From the NCBI RefSeq assembly GCF_910592395.1, contig NC_088323.1, positions 13,255,501 to 13,319,500 of the forward strand: a DNA stretch of 64,000 nt, in the 5' to 3' direction. This document shows positions 10,985 to 22,210 of this stretch, in pieces. The stretch comes from Lineus longissimus (Eukaryota > Nemertea > Pilidiophora > Heteronemertea > Lineidae). The position numbers were made by a program, and so were the translations under genes. Position 1 is the stretch's first letter; each line of letters opens with the position of its first letter. The notes under the pieces were generated by a model. The model was not told the DNA's origin, searched no databases, and saw nothing but the letters and a program-made list of their open reading frames with translations.

Positions 10985-12600
10985 TGAATGTCCAGGCGTT
11001 TTTTCTTTAACTACTCTTGATAATATTCGGTTTTCGCATCATACGCTCTTCTTTTGGATCGGGCCGCCTCTTTTGGAGTTCAATGAGTTCCATTTTTGCT
11101 TTGTGCTCGTCTTGCAGGCAAGTTTACGCCTCCGTTGTACCGGACGTGCAGGGGTAGCAGTAGGCTTATGCTGAGTGGCGATCTCCGGATGACGTTGACG
11201 GTGTGTGAATACGGTATCATTAACAGGACTACTGGGAGCACTCGCACTTGGTTGGTGTCTTTGAGGTGGAGCGGCAATTGTCACAAGAGGTTGACGACAG
11301 TGAGCTGTATTGCGGGCCTGTTGGTTGGGAGTGGTCAGTTTAGGCTGAGGATGAAAAGCAGGTCTGGTCATCTCTGAACGGGCTTTAGTAGGGGTCGACA
11401 ATTGACTTTGGTAAGATGCAGGCTTCTTTTTTGTCTGAAACGAAAACGACATTGTGGTAAACTTAATCAAACATGTTGTGCGTGAATAGAAGGGTAACAT
11501 TCAAATTTAGCATATTCTATAACCATAATTACATCTGTTTTAATCAAAAACCCTCGAATATGGAAGTGTACAATCTCAATTCGTAGATGTCAACAATGCG
11601 TATTTCTATTCATAATCTAAAGACAGGTACTATCATCTGGAAAGTAGCAATGTTAATTTATGTATATACCCTGAGGCACTGTCACTTACTCTATTGACAT
11701 TCTAGTGCACTGGCCAGATTACTGTCGGTTCTTCTGCGTCATCTGAGAATCGACAATCTCATCATCTGTGTCCTAATCATCAGAAAACTGGTTATTACTG
11801 AAATAGAAATAAATCTTTACCAACAATCATGCCTATTGAAATCGTTATTTGTTACTGGTCGTTACCATTTTACATTATAAATGTCAGCATCTTCCGCTAA
11901 ATTATTTTTTTACTCCACCTATACTGCTCTGATCTGATAAATGAAAATATATTTTGAAAATTTATATACATCGTACACATTACCAAACCCATGGAATAAT
12001 AAGGATTGTTCTCTTCCAGATTTCTTTACAAATAATATACTAATACAATGAGCATCGATAAGAAAAGCTAAGACAAAAGCTGCAAGATGGTAATAGGTAC
12101 CTGTCATTTTAGCATGTCGTGTTGCTGGTTGATGCGATCGCATCATCGCCTTCGTCTTCAGGTACAGTTGCTTGAGTGGTCACTTGAAGAGCATCATCAT
12201 CATATGCGTTGTGAACTTGCTCAAGATCTCCAACGATGATGGCTAAGATAGCCCATGTTTCATCATCCACGTCGTTGACATCTGGTAATCCACCGCCGGT
12301 TTTCGCCATATCAATATTTTTGTCTCGTGCTATCGCCTTGGCCTTGATTTTTCATCCGTCGCCACAATTCTCAGAAATCTTTTCGGTCACTCTTCGGTCT
12401 CTCGGGGAAATTTGCAGCCATTTCGTTGGAAATGTCAACCCATGCCAGCTGTTTATTCTTGGTCATGCTTGCATCCGCCCGCTTACTTTCAATAACATTC
12501 TCCCGCAATCGTATCGCTTAAATGAGGCCCATCTTCTGCTCCACAGTGACATTTTCAGCCCTCTTCGTTTTAACCATGCTGGCAGCGTGTGAGTACCTGA
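10985..12600 (-). pseudogene. Harbinger second gene: Myb/SANT-like DNA-binding protein
   Basis: PIF/Harbinger elements usually carry a second protein that binds the element's DNA and helps bring the transposase to the nucleus. On the minus strand, in two frames, 12,590-12,310 reads RENVIESKRADASMTKNKQL, a WVDISNEM stretch and basic residues. 12,309-12,109 has the hallmark MAKTGGGLP followed by an acidic tail. A short acidic exon lies near 11,700-11,790. A basic Pro/Gln-rich stretch at 11,450-11,100 leads to EHKAKMELIELQKR near the end. Stops and a frameshift break it. It converges with the transposase, as expected for this superfamily. Confidence 0.78.
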
Positions 12601-13090
12601 CTGTAGGCCTACTCTTATAATCTGCGAGTGACGTATTTCCATTGCGCGGTTGAACGAACAATGGTTCGATATGCATTTATTGAGCGATTAAACCAGCCTT
12701 GACCGCGTGCGGATAAAACATCCGTCATCGTGTCTTCAGAATAGCTGTTCAGACGACCGTTTATCCGTCCGTGGACAACACTGTTTTATCCACCGTGTAT
12801 CAGATAATCGGTCTTTAATTGCACGCACGTTAAAATGCCTTGGTGAATTCCACCCAATTTGTTTGTTTCAGAACAAACTCGACCGCCATGTTAACATAAA
12901 ACGAATGTTTAACTGAAAGGGAACGAGGTCTTAAACCTTCCTGCTCTATTTTGATAACATACGGTCAACACAAGTTTGTGCATTAGGCTACATTAGACTG
13001 AGGCCTTGTGGTACAAACATGTAACATGCATATACACGTATACATATGTCAAGTATAATTGAAGCCGTCCTGGTCCCACACCCTAACAGT
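12601..13090. other. Region beyond the Harbinger second gene
   Basis: No gene is visible. The 3' terminal repeat of the Harbinger element should lie here or just to the left, but I could not match it to the 5' side. Confidence 0.35.
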
Positions 13091-13099
13091 GTTGAAATG

Positions 13100-13275
13100 G
13101 TTTATGCCTGTTTCGCCTATTTCCAGTTTCGCCTATTCCTGTTTCGCCATTTCAAGTTCAGCCTATTTCTGTTTCACCTATTCCTGCTTCGTCTATTCCT
13201 GTTTCGTTTATTCCTATTTCGCCTATTCCTTTTTCACGTATTTCCTTTTTCGCCTACTTCCTGTTTCGCCTATAA
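13100..13275 (+). repeat. 15-bp minisatellite, third locus
   Basis: About eleven degenerate copies of a unit close to TTTCGCCTATTCCTG. The same unit is found at 2,518-2,615 and, inverted, at 43,255-43,365. Confidence 0.85.
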
Positions 13276-13286
13276 TTGAAATATCC

Positions 13287-13597
13287 CTAAGTACAACAAG
13301 AACACTTTAAATAAAGCAGTCGGTCCATGGAATGCGCGCTATGGGTGTTGGAAAACCCGATATCTAGCTGGGGAGTCATGCGAGCTGACTGGACCGTTGG
13401 CCCTGTACTACATGTGTCTGCTGAGTTAAATGTCAAGACATGTTTAAGTCCCCGCCCTTCCCCTTCCGAGATATACGGATGTTCTGTACACATGAAAACT
13501 GTATTGGCTTCACCAGAGTTTTTCAAATAAAGAATCAGGTTACATCAAGTTTCCTTTGATCCCACAGTGCCCTCGGGCAATTAACAATCCAGCTACA
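13287..13597 (-). pseudogene. First-exon-like segment of the ankyrin-associated family, third copy
   Basis: The minus strand is homologous to 31,341-31,440 and 28,500-28,590 (plus). Each shows a LPER/LPEG block, GSKET and a Leu-rich LYLKN segment. Here the open frame continues farther, through NTVFMCTEHPYISEGEGRG and a Thr/Ser-rich end, for about 79 codons. I do not recognise the domain. The 5' leader of this copy is interrupted by the MITE at 13,606-14,184; the homologous leader resumes on the other side of it. Confidence 0.5.
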
Positions 13598-13605
13598 AGA
13601 AGAGC

Positions 13606-14184
13606 CGGCGTTGCGAAAACACGGAACGGAATAATGTTACGGAATATGGTCTGCAGACGCCCCGTAATGATCATGCCAGTTGTTGTTGTTGTCGTTACAG
13701 TAAACCCCGGGTGATGGCCCGGTGCTAAGCGCCCAAAAAACTGACAATTGTCGGCAAGATTGATGAAAACACGACAAAATTATAACTTTGGTCAACGTTT
13801 GTTGTGTTTCATCACACTTTTCTTGGCTATGTAGCACCAGAGCTGGAGTAGAACAATGTGGGCCTGGCAAAGTCATCTCCGGACTCCCTCTAAGTGCTCC
13901 CCGCGGAGGAATACCTTATCGATCAATACTCATTTGCATACACATTTGCATAGAGTGTACCAGTTCCAGGAACCGGCTAGCCGGGGTATGAATAATGAAG
14001 AGAAAAATACAAGATTACTTTCTAATGTGTTTCACTTTATATTCAGATGGAAGGGGGATGCGAAAATACCTTTTAAGCGGGCAAAATTTTGCCTTTTTAC
14101 GTAGTTATAAACTACAGACCGGATTTTCACCCTATTCCGTAACATTATTCCGTTCCGTTCCGTTCCGTGTTTTCGCAACGCCGA
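13606..14184. mobile_element. MITE with 8-bp target duplication (hAT-like)
   Basis: Inverted ends of about 40 bp start CGGCGTTGCGAAAACACGGA. Flanks are a perfect 8-bp direct repeat AGAAGAGC at 13,598-13,605 and 14,185-14,192, as expected for hAT-type insertion. The right end carries an extra CCGTT repetition. No transposase is encoded. It interrupts a family sequence whose uninterrupted relatives are at 28,440-28,500 and 31,300-31,340. Confidence 0.85.
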
Positions 14185-14192
14185 AGAAGAGC

Positions 14193-14560
14193 TGAGGTGC
14201 AAAACAATGATAGAACGACCAGAATTCAACGAAAATCTTACCCTGCACATGAGGTACACATATAATATATCGGGTTACAAATAAATGCAATATATGAATT
14301 ATATTGATGAGAACGAGCTAAAAATTTAGGCAGATGTGTTGATTAGCTGCTAATTGCCAAACATAACAAAAATCAAACCAAAATTAAGCTGCATGCACTC
14401 TCATCTGTTGGCAATTTGTTTTAAAAAAAATCATAATTAGGATGGAATCAATGGCAATATATACTGTAAATAATTTCTAATGAGGTGACTTAAAAATTAA
14501 TGTACACACCATAAATGTTTGTAAGGTTTAAACCGAAGTGCGTGTTCATCAAGTAACGAT
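14193..14560 (-). repeat. Inverted copy of the leader part of the 1.7 kb repeat unit
   Basis: The reverse complement matches the leader region seen at 28,050-28,440 and 31,010-31,330, with the words GGCAATTGGCAGCTAATCAA and CAACACATCTGC recognisable. No coding capacity. Confidence 0.7.
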
Positions 14561-14924
14561 GGTATACCTCACACAACGTTGCGCTTGTGTGCCAAAACAG
14601 CTCATCGATAGGAAAATGAACTGTTTTCTAATCTGAATACACTAGAAACGGGGCTTCGAAATCACAAAACTATCAAATATCCCATTTAAAGGTCATATAT
14701 CAAGGTTTGAAAACATGCTTGATACTCATGAAATATGTTGAGGGTTAAAAAAACAAGATCCCAGACATTAAAAAAATTCTAATAATAAAGTCATTATTTA
14801 GTTATTTCAATTTTCAATTTGAAACTATTTGAATTTCCCACCACACACAACTTTAGATTAGTTCCACATGTGGCCGCTAGGGATTTTTTGATGACGTAGG
14901 TCAGGTCAGTCAGAACAAAGCAAG

Positions 14925-15080
14925 ATGGCTTCTGCATACAGTTCAGAGAGTGAGAGCAGTGAATTTGAGGATGTTTTGGTCGATACAGAAGGATATTTAA
15001 ACGTTGAGCCATACATGTTCGAGCCATTGATAAACTTGATTACGATCGGGCATTGTGTTCCCGTGGTTAGCATTTCCTAA
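14925..15080 (+). CDS. Short N-terminal fragment with Ser/Glu-rich start and YMFEP motif
   Basis: A 51-codon open frame starts MASAYSSESESSEFEDVLVD and runs into VEPYMFEPLINL before a stop. Such acidic Ser-rich starts followed by PYxFEP occur in P2X7-like and related proteins associated with invertebrate transposons (from memory). The C-terminal domain expected there is missing. It lies within the inverted-repeat element above and is probably a remnant first exon. Confidence 0.4.
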   Translation: MASAYSSESESSEFEDVLVDTEGYLNVEPYMFEPLINLITIGHCVPVVSIS

Positions 15081-15137
15081 AGCGACAGTTTCAAAACAAG
15101 ATATAAGATTCAAAATCAGAATACATTACATCACAAT

Positions 15138-15643
15138 TCACATATTTTTAAAAATAATGTTTATTTGATTTTTAGTTGATAAAGCCATGCTAAATAAATA
15201 TTCCTGAACAATATTGTTACAGGCTTTCAATGTCTGGCATTGTTTCATGGTTTCTTTAGGTGTATCAACAATGCAATCCATAACTCCTGAAACACTGTAC
15301 TGATGTAGGCCATATTTGAATATGGTTTCTTTACCACACAAAACAATGAAACATTCAATAAGCCTGATTTTTGTTTCATGGATTCTATTATAAACTTTTA
15401 ACAGATAAACCAGTCTACAGACATGGCAGATGAAAAGATGAAAATAAATATCACCTTTTCAACAACTGCAGGTTGCCGTCTGTCTGGTTCAACTTCTGTG
15501 GAAGCCTCAGGGAATGCAGCATCAATCCCCACATCAAAATGATCATCATCATCTTCACACAATACACCATAGTGAATGAAACACATTACTTCCAGGTGTG
15601 CATAATTAATTAAGGCCCTCCTGCTTTTATGATTGCATGACAT
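15138..15643 (-). other. Two short open stretches on the minus strand, unrecognised
   Basis: One frame of 81 codons has an acidic DDDDH cluster and a Pro/Glu-rich end before a possible splice site. A second of 67 codons is rich in Cys and Met. They lie within the same inverted-repeat element as the YMFEP fragment but on the opposite strand. They may be parts of the second gene of that element or chance. Confidence 0.25.
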
Positions 15644-15873
15644 GTACAGATGACCTGATCTACATCACAACTTTTGCTGAACCCGCCGCCTGGCTCTAAC
15701 AAGCCAGTTGCTAGCCTGATCAGGTAATCAAGTTGTCAAACACATAATTGGCTATATCTTCAAAATGGATGGAGCTAATTGCATTTGGTTTTCTGTATTG
15801 TATAAAGTGTTAGGTACACTTTTGAAATCGTCTTACAGCAGAAAATGGCAAAAAACCTTGATATATGACCTTT

Positions 15874-16440
15874 AATTAGAGGATCACCGGGAGTGGGGAG
15901 CTCATTGACCCCTGGAAATAGAGGTAACATAGGCCTCGGCTCCCCATAATTGGTATTCACCTGTTATAAACCAGCGTTATAAAGTATTGTTTCTTGTAGT
16001 CCCGCGAGAGGTGGAGACGGTTGCGTTCTGTCTCTCGTCCTCAAGCTGGCCATTTGAATTATAGTTGATTAACCGAGACTTACCTGTAAGTTGAAGGTTG
16101 ATTTTAATTCTATCGAACTATCAATCACGAGCGGGATCACATGAGATTCGCGTAGTAGATCAGCAGTAAGCCTAATGGCCGTGGCCACGCTAAATACCCA
16201 CCATGAGAGTTCTGCCTTGGCCCCATCGGTCAAGCAGGTCTTTTTGTCATAGTCGCCAGTTTGAAGGTTGATTTTAATTCTATCGAACTATCAATCACGA
16301 GCGGGATCACATGAGATTCGCGTAGTAGATCAGCAGTAGGCCTACTTGCCCGGCCATGCTAAATACCTACCATGTGAGTTCTGCCTTGGCCCCATCTGTC
16401 AAGCAAGTCTTTTTGTCATAGTCGCCAGTTTGTAATTGGA
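15874..16440 (-). repeat. DIRS-like element terminal region with an internal 168-bp tandem duplication
   Basis: Two consecutive copies (from about 16,092 and about 16,260) share TTGAAGGTTGATTTTAATTC and end with GTCATAGTCGCCAGTTTG. The outer part, from CACCGGGAGTGGGGAGCTCA onward, recurs in the same orientation at 56,520-56,855 without coding sequence next to it. Its position just beyond the RT remnant suggests the downstream terminal repeat of the DIRS-like element. The tyrosine recombinase expected between RT and the terminus is absent. Confidence 0.6.
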
Positions 16441-17434
16441 GAGCCTGCATCTTAGCTTCCAACTGTCCGTAATAAAGTGGGCCATACATCACCCCGGGGG
16501 AAGCAAGACACCAAAGTACCGATAACATCAGCAAGTAATCTTATAGTAGGCCTCTCTTTTCTCAGTAGGCTTGAGCATATGGCTTTGACCTTTTTCCACT
16601 TTCTCTGGTGTGAGGAAAACGGCAATAAGTATTGAGTCAAATATGAATCCAATAAATTCCCTTTGTTGCATTGGTGGCCATCTTGACTTAATGGGATGGG
16701 GAATTAACCTATGGTCAGCTAGTATTGTAGTAGCCATCATTGCACTTCTGGCACATGCCAGTGTCATATCTTGCTTCAGCCACAGATCATCAACATATAT
16801 GACCGATGGGATACCTTGCTGCCTTATGCGTGCCATAATCGGTTTCATTAGGTTTGTCCATACCCTTGGACACGGGCCAAGCCCATTCGGGGAGCATGTA
16901 TACTGAAATAATCTCAAACTTTAAATATCTTTGTGAATTTCTGTGTATGAGGCACACTACAATTCGCATCTTTGATATCAATTGTGCATTGATAGCAACC
17001 AGGTGTCATCAAATCTACAACGGTCTTAATGCCCTCCATTTTAAAAAGGGCATCCATCAAATGCTTGTTCAAGATGGACAGATCTAGGATCATTCTATAT
17101 GTTCCATCCATCTTTGGCCTCAGAAAAATTCCGGAAATAAACTATATTGGCTTTTGGTGACATTCTATTATCACTTTCTTCTCCAGAAGATATCTAATTC
17201 CACCATTAATGGCCTCAGTTACCTCTCTGTTAAATTTTATTTTGGATGGCACCCTAGTTTGTCGAGGCGAATCTCCATCAAACTCAAGCGGGTAGCCTTG
17301 ACAATATTGAGGAGAAAAGGATCAGATGTTGATTCCTTCCAGTTTTCAAAATACATGTAATGTCGTATTCTACCTGCTTCAAAATGGCGAATATCGGCCT
17401 CCGATTTTGTCAACGGTTTGCTCAATGAACTCAT
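16441..17434 (-). pseudogene. DIRS-like retrotransposon reverse transcriptase remnant
   Basis: Read from 17,434 downward: AGRIRHYMYFENWKESTSDP and LNIVKATRLSL, the typical lead-in of DIRS/Ngaro pol, then RMILDLSILNKHLMDALFKM and CYQCTIDIKDANCSVPHTQK (the RT block with the first catalytic Asp), NGLGPCPRVWTNLMKP, and the active-site box VIYVDDLWLKQD followed by KSRWPPMQQREFIGF. Several frameshifts separate these blocks. RNase H, methylase-like and tyrosine recombinase domains are not found. Gag of the same element is at 18,945-19,664, in the right order and orientation. Confidence 0.85.
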
Positions 17435-18221
17435 TGAGACGTAATAACGACATTTTCATGAGCTCAGAAACTATTAATTTCAACTTAACCACGCAGCTAT
17501 GAATAATTTGAATAATTTCCAACAGAAATCTATATGAAATATGCAATATTGGGGAACAGAGCGCCGTTTGAAACGACAGGGCGTCATCGTTTTCTTCAAC
17601 GCATTTTCAGTATGCCCGCGGTGAAACTCGGCCCTTTTCATCAAATTTGGTATCTCATGACAACGGAGGTGTCCTCTAAGAGAATCCAGTCCGACTTTTT
17701 GCACATATTACAAAGAAATGGCTTGACTACCTGAAAATACAATCTGTTCGGCATTCCCAAGGTCAGTTTTGCTTGCAGCGCGAATTCAAAAAGACCAGTT
17801 GCGCTTAAAGGGGTACCTGTTTTAAGTGCAGTTTCCGCCAAATGTGAACACTGCGGTGGCACAAGGCATGAATTGCCTTGCCCAAGGACTAAACAAATAT
17901 GCTTCTATATGATATAAGTTGAATATATGAAAAGCTTGATTCTTTCCGAATAAGAATATGCATGTTTTGCAGTACATGATTGAAGCTGAACGTGATTATT
18001 TTGCACAGTTGAGGCGTTCTATATATTTCGACGTATGGGATGCTAAGTATGACACAATTTGAGCAGATTGTCATAGTACATATGATATTTCTAGATGGTC
18101 GTTTCAGCCTTTCCTTTTGAGGAAACCAGTGTTGTCGGGTATCATGCAGGAGACTTGTAGGATGCTGCAGTTTTATCATATGTTAAAAAAAGGCTGTCAG
18201 GTTAATGTCAACCTTACCTTA
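17435..18221. other. Inter-domain DNA of the DIRS-like remnant
   Basis: No clear gene. The plus strand has a 50-odd codon frame ending with CEHCGGTRHELPC, which resembles a zinc knuckle but has the wrong last spacing and nothing recognisable upstream. No link to the DIRS genes on the other strand can be shown. Confidence 0.3.
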
Positions 18222-18917
18222 AGGTCTCATTAGGGAGTGTTTTTTTTATTCATGCGCCCCCCCCCCCTTCACTGTAGTTCCTAAAATCATTGATTTTTCG
18301 GTCCTTACGGTCAGTGTTGATTTAGCAGCTGTTTTGGCAAAGACTTTTTTTTTTTAGTTTCTGAAACCTAGAGCTCTACTCAATAGGCGGCTAACAAGAA
18401 ACTACGCATTTATACTGTTGTTGCCGACATATGTGTACACTGAACTTGGGATGTGCGTCGGCCCCGTGTTGAAATGCCGTCCAGTGCCAGTTGGTGGGTT
18501 TTTCGCTGATTTGTGCAATCTCAAAAGTTCAATGGTTGACCCTCGATTTTTTTTGATTTTTGTGTAGCGTAAGCAACTGTTTTTCATAGGAGAATGGTCA
18601 CTCTAAGAATTATTCAGGAAAAAATGTATAATATTTTGGTTTTTTCGTTATTATCCGGCCTAATTGGCAAAATTGCCATTCGGGATGGTGAACAGAGCTA
18701 GGAGCAAGTGCGACGCTTCTGATTTATTTTAAGAAATAAAATGCCCAATTTAACATCCTGCAGAATCAGGGGAATCGGGCGTTTCCAGTGCTATACGACA
18801 CAAATGGATTGTCCTCATGCATTCACTTTTGAAACGCATTTTATAATAGATGTTACGTCCTGTTAATGGGGCACGTCATCATCGCGTACATTTCGGAAAA
18901 ACTCCCTAACGAGACCT
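18222..18917. mobile_element. Possible MITE inserted between DIRS gag and RT
   Basis: Inverted ends, AGGTCTCATTAGGGAGT at the left and the complement of AGGTCTCGTTAGGGAGT at the right, bound about 700 bp without coding capacity. I cannot see a clear target duplication. It contains a C-run at about 18,258 and a T-run at about 18,345. It lies inside the DIRS-like remnant. Confidence 0.55.
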
Positions 18918-18944
18918 GAGCTCTGCATCATTGAAGGAAGTTGT

Positions 18945-19664
18945 ACTTATATGGTCAATATCAAGCTGAGAAGTGTTTTGAGGACCTACCTGATCTGGTA
19001 AACGTACTGTCTTTACTTTCCGTCCTCCCGTTTCTTCTTGTTATGGGAGTAGGGCTTCTTTCCCCTTCCGCCTTGGAAATTGCCACGGTATTATTGACGG
19101 GATTGGTAACTGTTGTGGCCGTGATGGAAAAACTATTTCCCCGCGGCTTCCACGAGTAGTTTTTTGACAAAGAGTATGAGTTTTTCGTCTCTTCCTCAAC
19201 GTGTTTGGCCTCTTTTATAGCCTTGGAGATGGCGTCGCCAAATAATTTGTTGGTAACAGGGATTATACCTGTTTGGCAAAGGCTTTGATACTTTGCCCTG
19301 AGACCTGGCTTTATTGCTTCCTTACGTTTTATTGAGAGCTCCTGGTTTGCGTACCCAAGAAGAGCCAAAGCATCGGAAGCGATTTTGACTTTTTTCTGTT
19401 TGTCAATGTTCTCTTTGAGAATTGAATATGCGATGCTAGCCTAGCCACTGCGGCAGCAGCTTTGTTAACTGCCTTCTGGATATGAAATAGGAGGACATCA
19501 CGCGATCGGGCAACAGAAGTGATCTGTGTCCTTATCTCATCGTTAAGCTTTGGGGTTTTTAAAGCCCAACAGTTTTTAGGAAAGGGATAGAGTTTTTCTC
19601 TATATAGTTCTCCTATGATCGCCAGTTTCCAGTTTCTCATGTTGGTGTACGAGAATGACGTCAT
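18945..19664 (-). pseudogene. DIRS-like gag remnant
   Basis: The minus strand reads CWALKTPKLNDEIRTQITSV, a run RSRDVLLFHIQKAVNKAAAA and later PGLRAKYQSLCQTGIIPVTN followed by LFGDAISKAIKEA. This pattern of LxxPxLNxxI, RxxDxxLxxxQ, LCxxxxPxTxxLFGDD-like blocks is typical of DIRS/Ngaro gag. Stops and one frameshift near 19,435 break it. A Gly/Arg/Ser-rich tail follows. The element would have been roughly 4 kb long, now interrupted by at least one MITE. Confidence 0.75.
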
Positions 19665-20400
19665 TTATTTCAATGATGTCGGTTTTGGCATTTTGTTTGC
19701 TATAAGTTCGTATTGGTGTTGTTCCGGCAACCTCGCGAGATACTATAGATCGACAAAAAATTTGCGTGCAGTAATTTTTCTAAATTTTGCGAAAAGGTCA
19801 TGCTCGCGAATATACTCTGCCGCGAAAATATCTTGCTTTTCAGCAAGAATTCCATGTCATTGATGCCATGCCTCCTCATGCAGTGCATCAAGCTAGGCCC
19901 TATGCAGCTCAAGCATACGAAACCATAAAAAAGGGGTTAATTGATACCGTGTATACCCCTTGCAATTACCACGTATATAATTACACCTAACAACCATAAA
20001 TTCCACACTTCTTCAATGACTTTTGCCTGAATCAATGCTCATCTTTTGTGCTATCGGCTTAATTACTCTATACATTGACACCTGTTGACAGTGGATTTGA
20101 GTATACTGTATAGACACGTGCACTTCAGCACCTATTCACTAGTAGCAGCTCTTGGTCAAAATACACGATTTTATTTTAACAGAAAAAAATCGCCGTGTAC
20201 AGTACTCATCAACATCATCATCAATAGCGGCTTCGTGGCCCTCTTGGGTCTTTGCCTCCTGTTAGTCGTCTCAAGTAAAACATATCTTTTTTGGGTGGAG
20301 TACGCATGCTAGTGCGGGTAAAGTGTCCAATAAACTTATGTACATATTTACACCGTCAACACATTTAAGTCAGTTTCCATATTACATAATAGCTAGAACT
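19665..20400. other. Unassigned DNA between DIRS gag and LINE
   Basis: No gene is visible. The DIRS upstream terminal repeat should be here, but no match to the sequence at 15,874-16,440 is recognisable in either orientation. Confidence 0.3.
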
Positions 20401-20419
20401 AAGAACAACCATTCCATCA

Positions 20420-22210
20420 TCAGTACGAATATATGTCCTTCGCTGCCCAGTGGCTATCTAGTCGGCTTTTGAAGTATTCGATGGGTGGCGCCATGACTAC
20501 CTCTTCTGACAGCTTATTCCACTCTGACACCGACCTGTTTGTGATGAAGTGAGACCTAGCCCTGGTTATGAAACGAGTTGGCTCCAGCTTGAGCGGATGG
20601 CCCCGGAGGTTTATTTTTGTGCTGTATGGTATTTCGAGCCTCGTCTCTAAGTATCCATGTGTTATTTTGAACAAGATAATCATGTCGCCCCTCAATCTCC
20701 TATGTCGAAGACTCGGCAACTTGAGGCGTCTTAATCGTTCTTTATAAGGCAAGTTTTTTAGGTTTCTAACAAGCTTCGTTGCCCTACGCTGGACCTTTTC
20801 TAGTTTGTCTATACAGCCTTTCTTCACCGGGCTCCATACTTCCTGTCCATACTCCAGATGAGTTCTTACAAGCGCTTTATATTGGAGGGTGAAAATACTG
20901 TGATTCATGTAGCTGAACGTCCTTTTCATAGTTCCAAGTGCTGCGTTTGCAGTCTTTACGATTTTATCAATATGTTGTTCAAATGACAGATTCGAGTCTA
21001 TAATTATTCCTAGCTTCTTCTCCATCTGGACCGATTCTAGGTAATGTGGTGAGCCATCCGGGTTCCTTAAGTGATACTGACGTTGTAGAGGCCTGTTACC
21101 CAATCTCATATGTTTACACTTGTCCAGATTGTAACTCATCTGCCATATCCCTGACCACTTTTCCAATGATCCCAAGTCTGCTTGGCATACCGCCTCCGTT
21201 TCTACTGAAATTGCGACCCTATACGCCGTTGCATCATCTGCAAACATTTGTAATTCATTTGCCACTTCGTTCGGGAGGTCATTTACGTATATCACGAAAA
21301 GAAGTGGTCCTATCACACTCCCTTGAGGGACACCACTCAGTACTGGTCTCGATGAGGACGTACATGCTGCTAGTATTACCCTCTGCGTTCTCTCCTCTAA
21401 GAAACTCTTGATCCAGCCAATCGTGTTCGCCGAGAAGCCGTAACTCTCAAGTTTGGACAGCAGCCGTTGATGTGCCACTCTATCAAACACTTTAGCATAA
21501 TCTAGGAAGAAAATGTCAACCGAGTCCCCATCCTCAAGTCGGTTGAGCCAGTGCTTCATTGACTCCAGCCAATTGGTGTTACAACCCTTCTTACGTCTAA
21601 GCCATGCTGTTGTTCGCAAATCAAAGAGTTGATAGTTAGAGGGTCCATCATTTGATCCCTCACTATACTTTCCAATATTTTGCATATCACTGAGGTTAAA
21701 CTTACAGGCCTGTAGTTTGTTGTACTGTTTTTATCTCCTTTTTTGAATATTGGTGTAATTTGAGCCTCCTTCCAATCCTTAGGAACAATCATACTTTCTA
21801 AACTAAATTGAAAAGTAATGTTAATGGCGTAGTCAGTTCGTCACGCAGTTCGTGTAGCAGCCTTGGGTGTATCCCATCTGGCCCCTGGGCTTTTGAAGTG
21901 TTTAATAGCTGCAGTTTCTTGTGGACTTGCTCTGGGGTTGCTGACTCCCGGGTCATTTGAACGTTTACTGGCCGTACTGGTATCGATGGGACTTGGCTGG
22001 TGTCTTCCACAGTAAATACACTGGCGAAGAACTTGTTCCGTCTTTCCTTGGTCATCTTCTACTTTTTCCCCAGCTTCGTCCTTCAGAGTTGGGATCTATT
22101 GGAACTTATTGGTTTTGTCCTTGTAGTAACCCCAGAACGCTTTAGGGTTCCTTTTGCACTCCCTGGCTATACTCTTCGCCTGGGTCTTTAAGCATATAAA
22201 AATGTTATGC
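20420..22210 (-). pseudogene. Non-LTR retrotransposon (LINE, CR1/L2-like), 5'-truncated ORF2
   Basis: Codes for the reverse transcriptase part of a LINE ORF2. From 22,210 down: AKSIARECKRNPKAFWGYYK (linker after the missing endonuclease), NKFFASVFTVEDTSQVPSIP, SKAQGPDGIHPRLLHEL, WKEAQITPIFKKGDK with NYRPVSLTSVICKILE, then in a 421-codon frame FLDYAKVFD (first Asp), SGVPQGSVIGPLLF, and FADD at residues 148-151. The C-terminus ends RSVSEWNKLSEEVV plus a short tail, as in CR1/L2-type elements. Two or three frameshifts and the lost endonuclease make it inactive. A 5' truncation is usual for LINE copies. Confidence 0.88.

Larger units (their letters stand above)
14688..15873. mobile_element. DNA transposon remnant with perfect 18-bp inverted ends (ISL2EU-like)
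   Basis: The ends are perfect inverted repeats, AAAGGTCATATATCAAGG at the left and its complement at the right, extending about three more bases inward. The flanks are T/A-rich, so the target duplication is ambiguous (2-3 bp of T/A). It contains an N-terminal fragment with a YMFEP motif, a feature I associate with P2X7-like companion proteins of ISL2EU elements; that assignment is from memory and weak. Its right end abuts the DIRS terminal sequence. Confidence 0.7.

Noticed and set aside
3300-12960. Harbinger terminal inverted repeats
   Set aside because: Several GTTTTATC-like words occur near both expected ends, but no pair matches well enough to call.
17752-17911. Plus-strand frame ending in a CCHC-like CEHCGGTRHELPC
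   Set aside because: The spacing between His and the last Cys is three rather than four, the frame is only about 50 codons, and it lies antisense within a DIRS-like remnant without a gag context.
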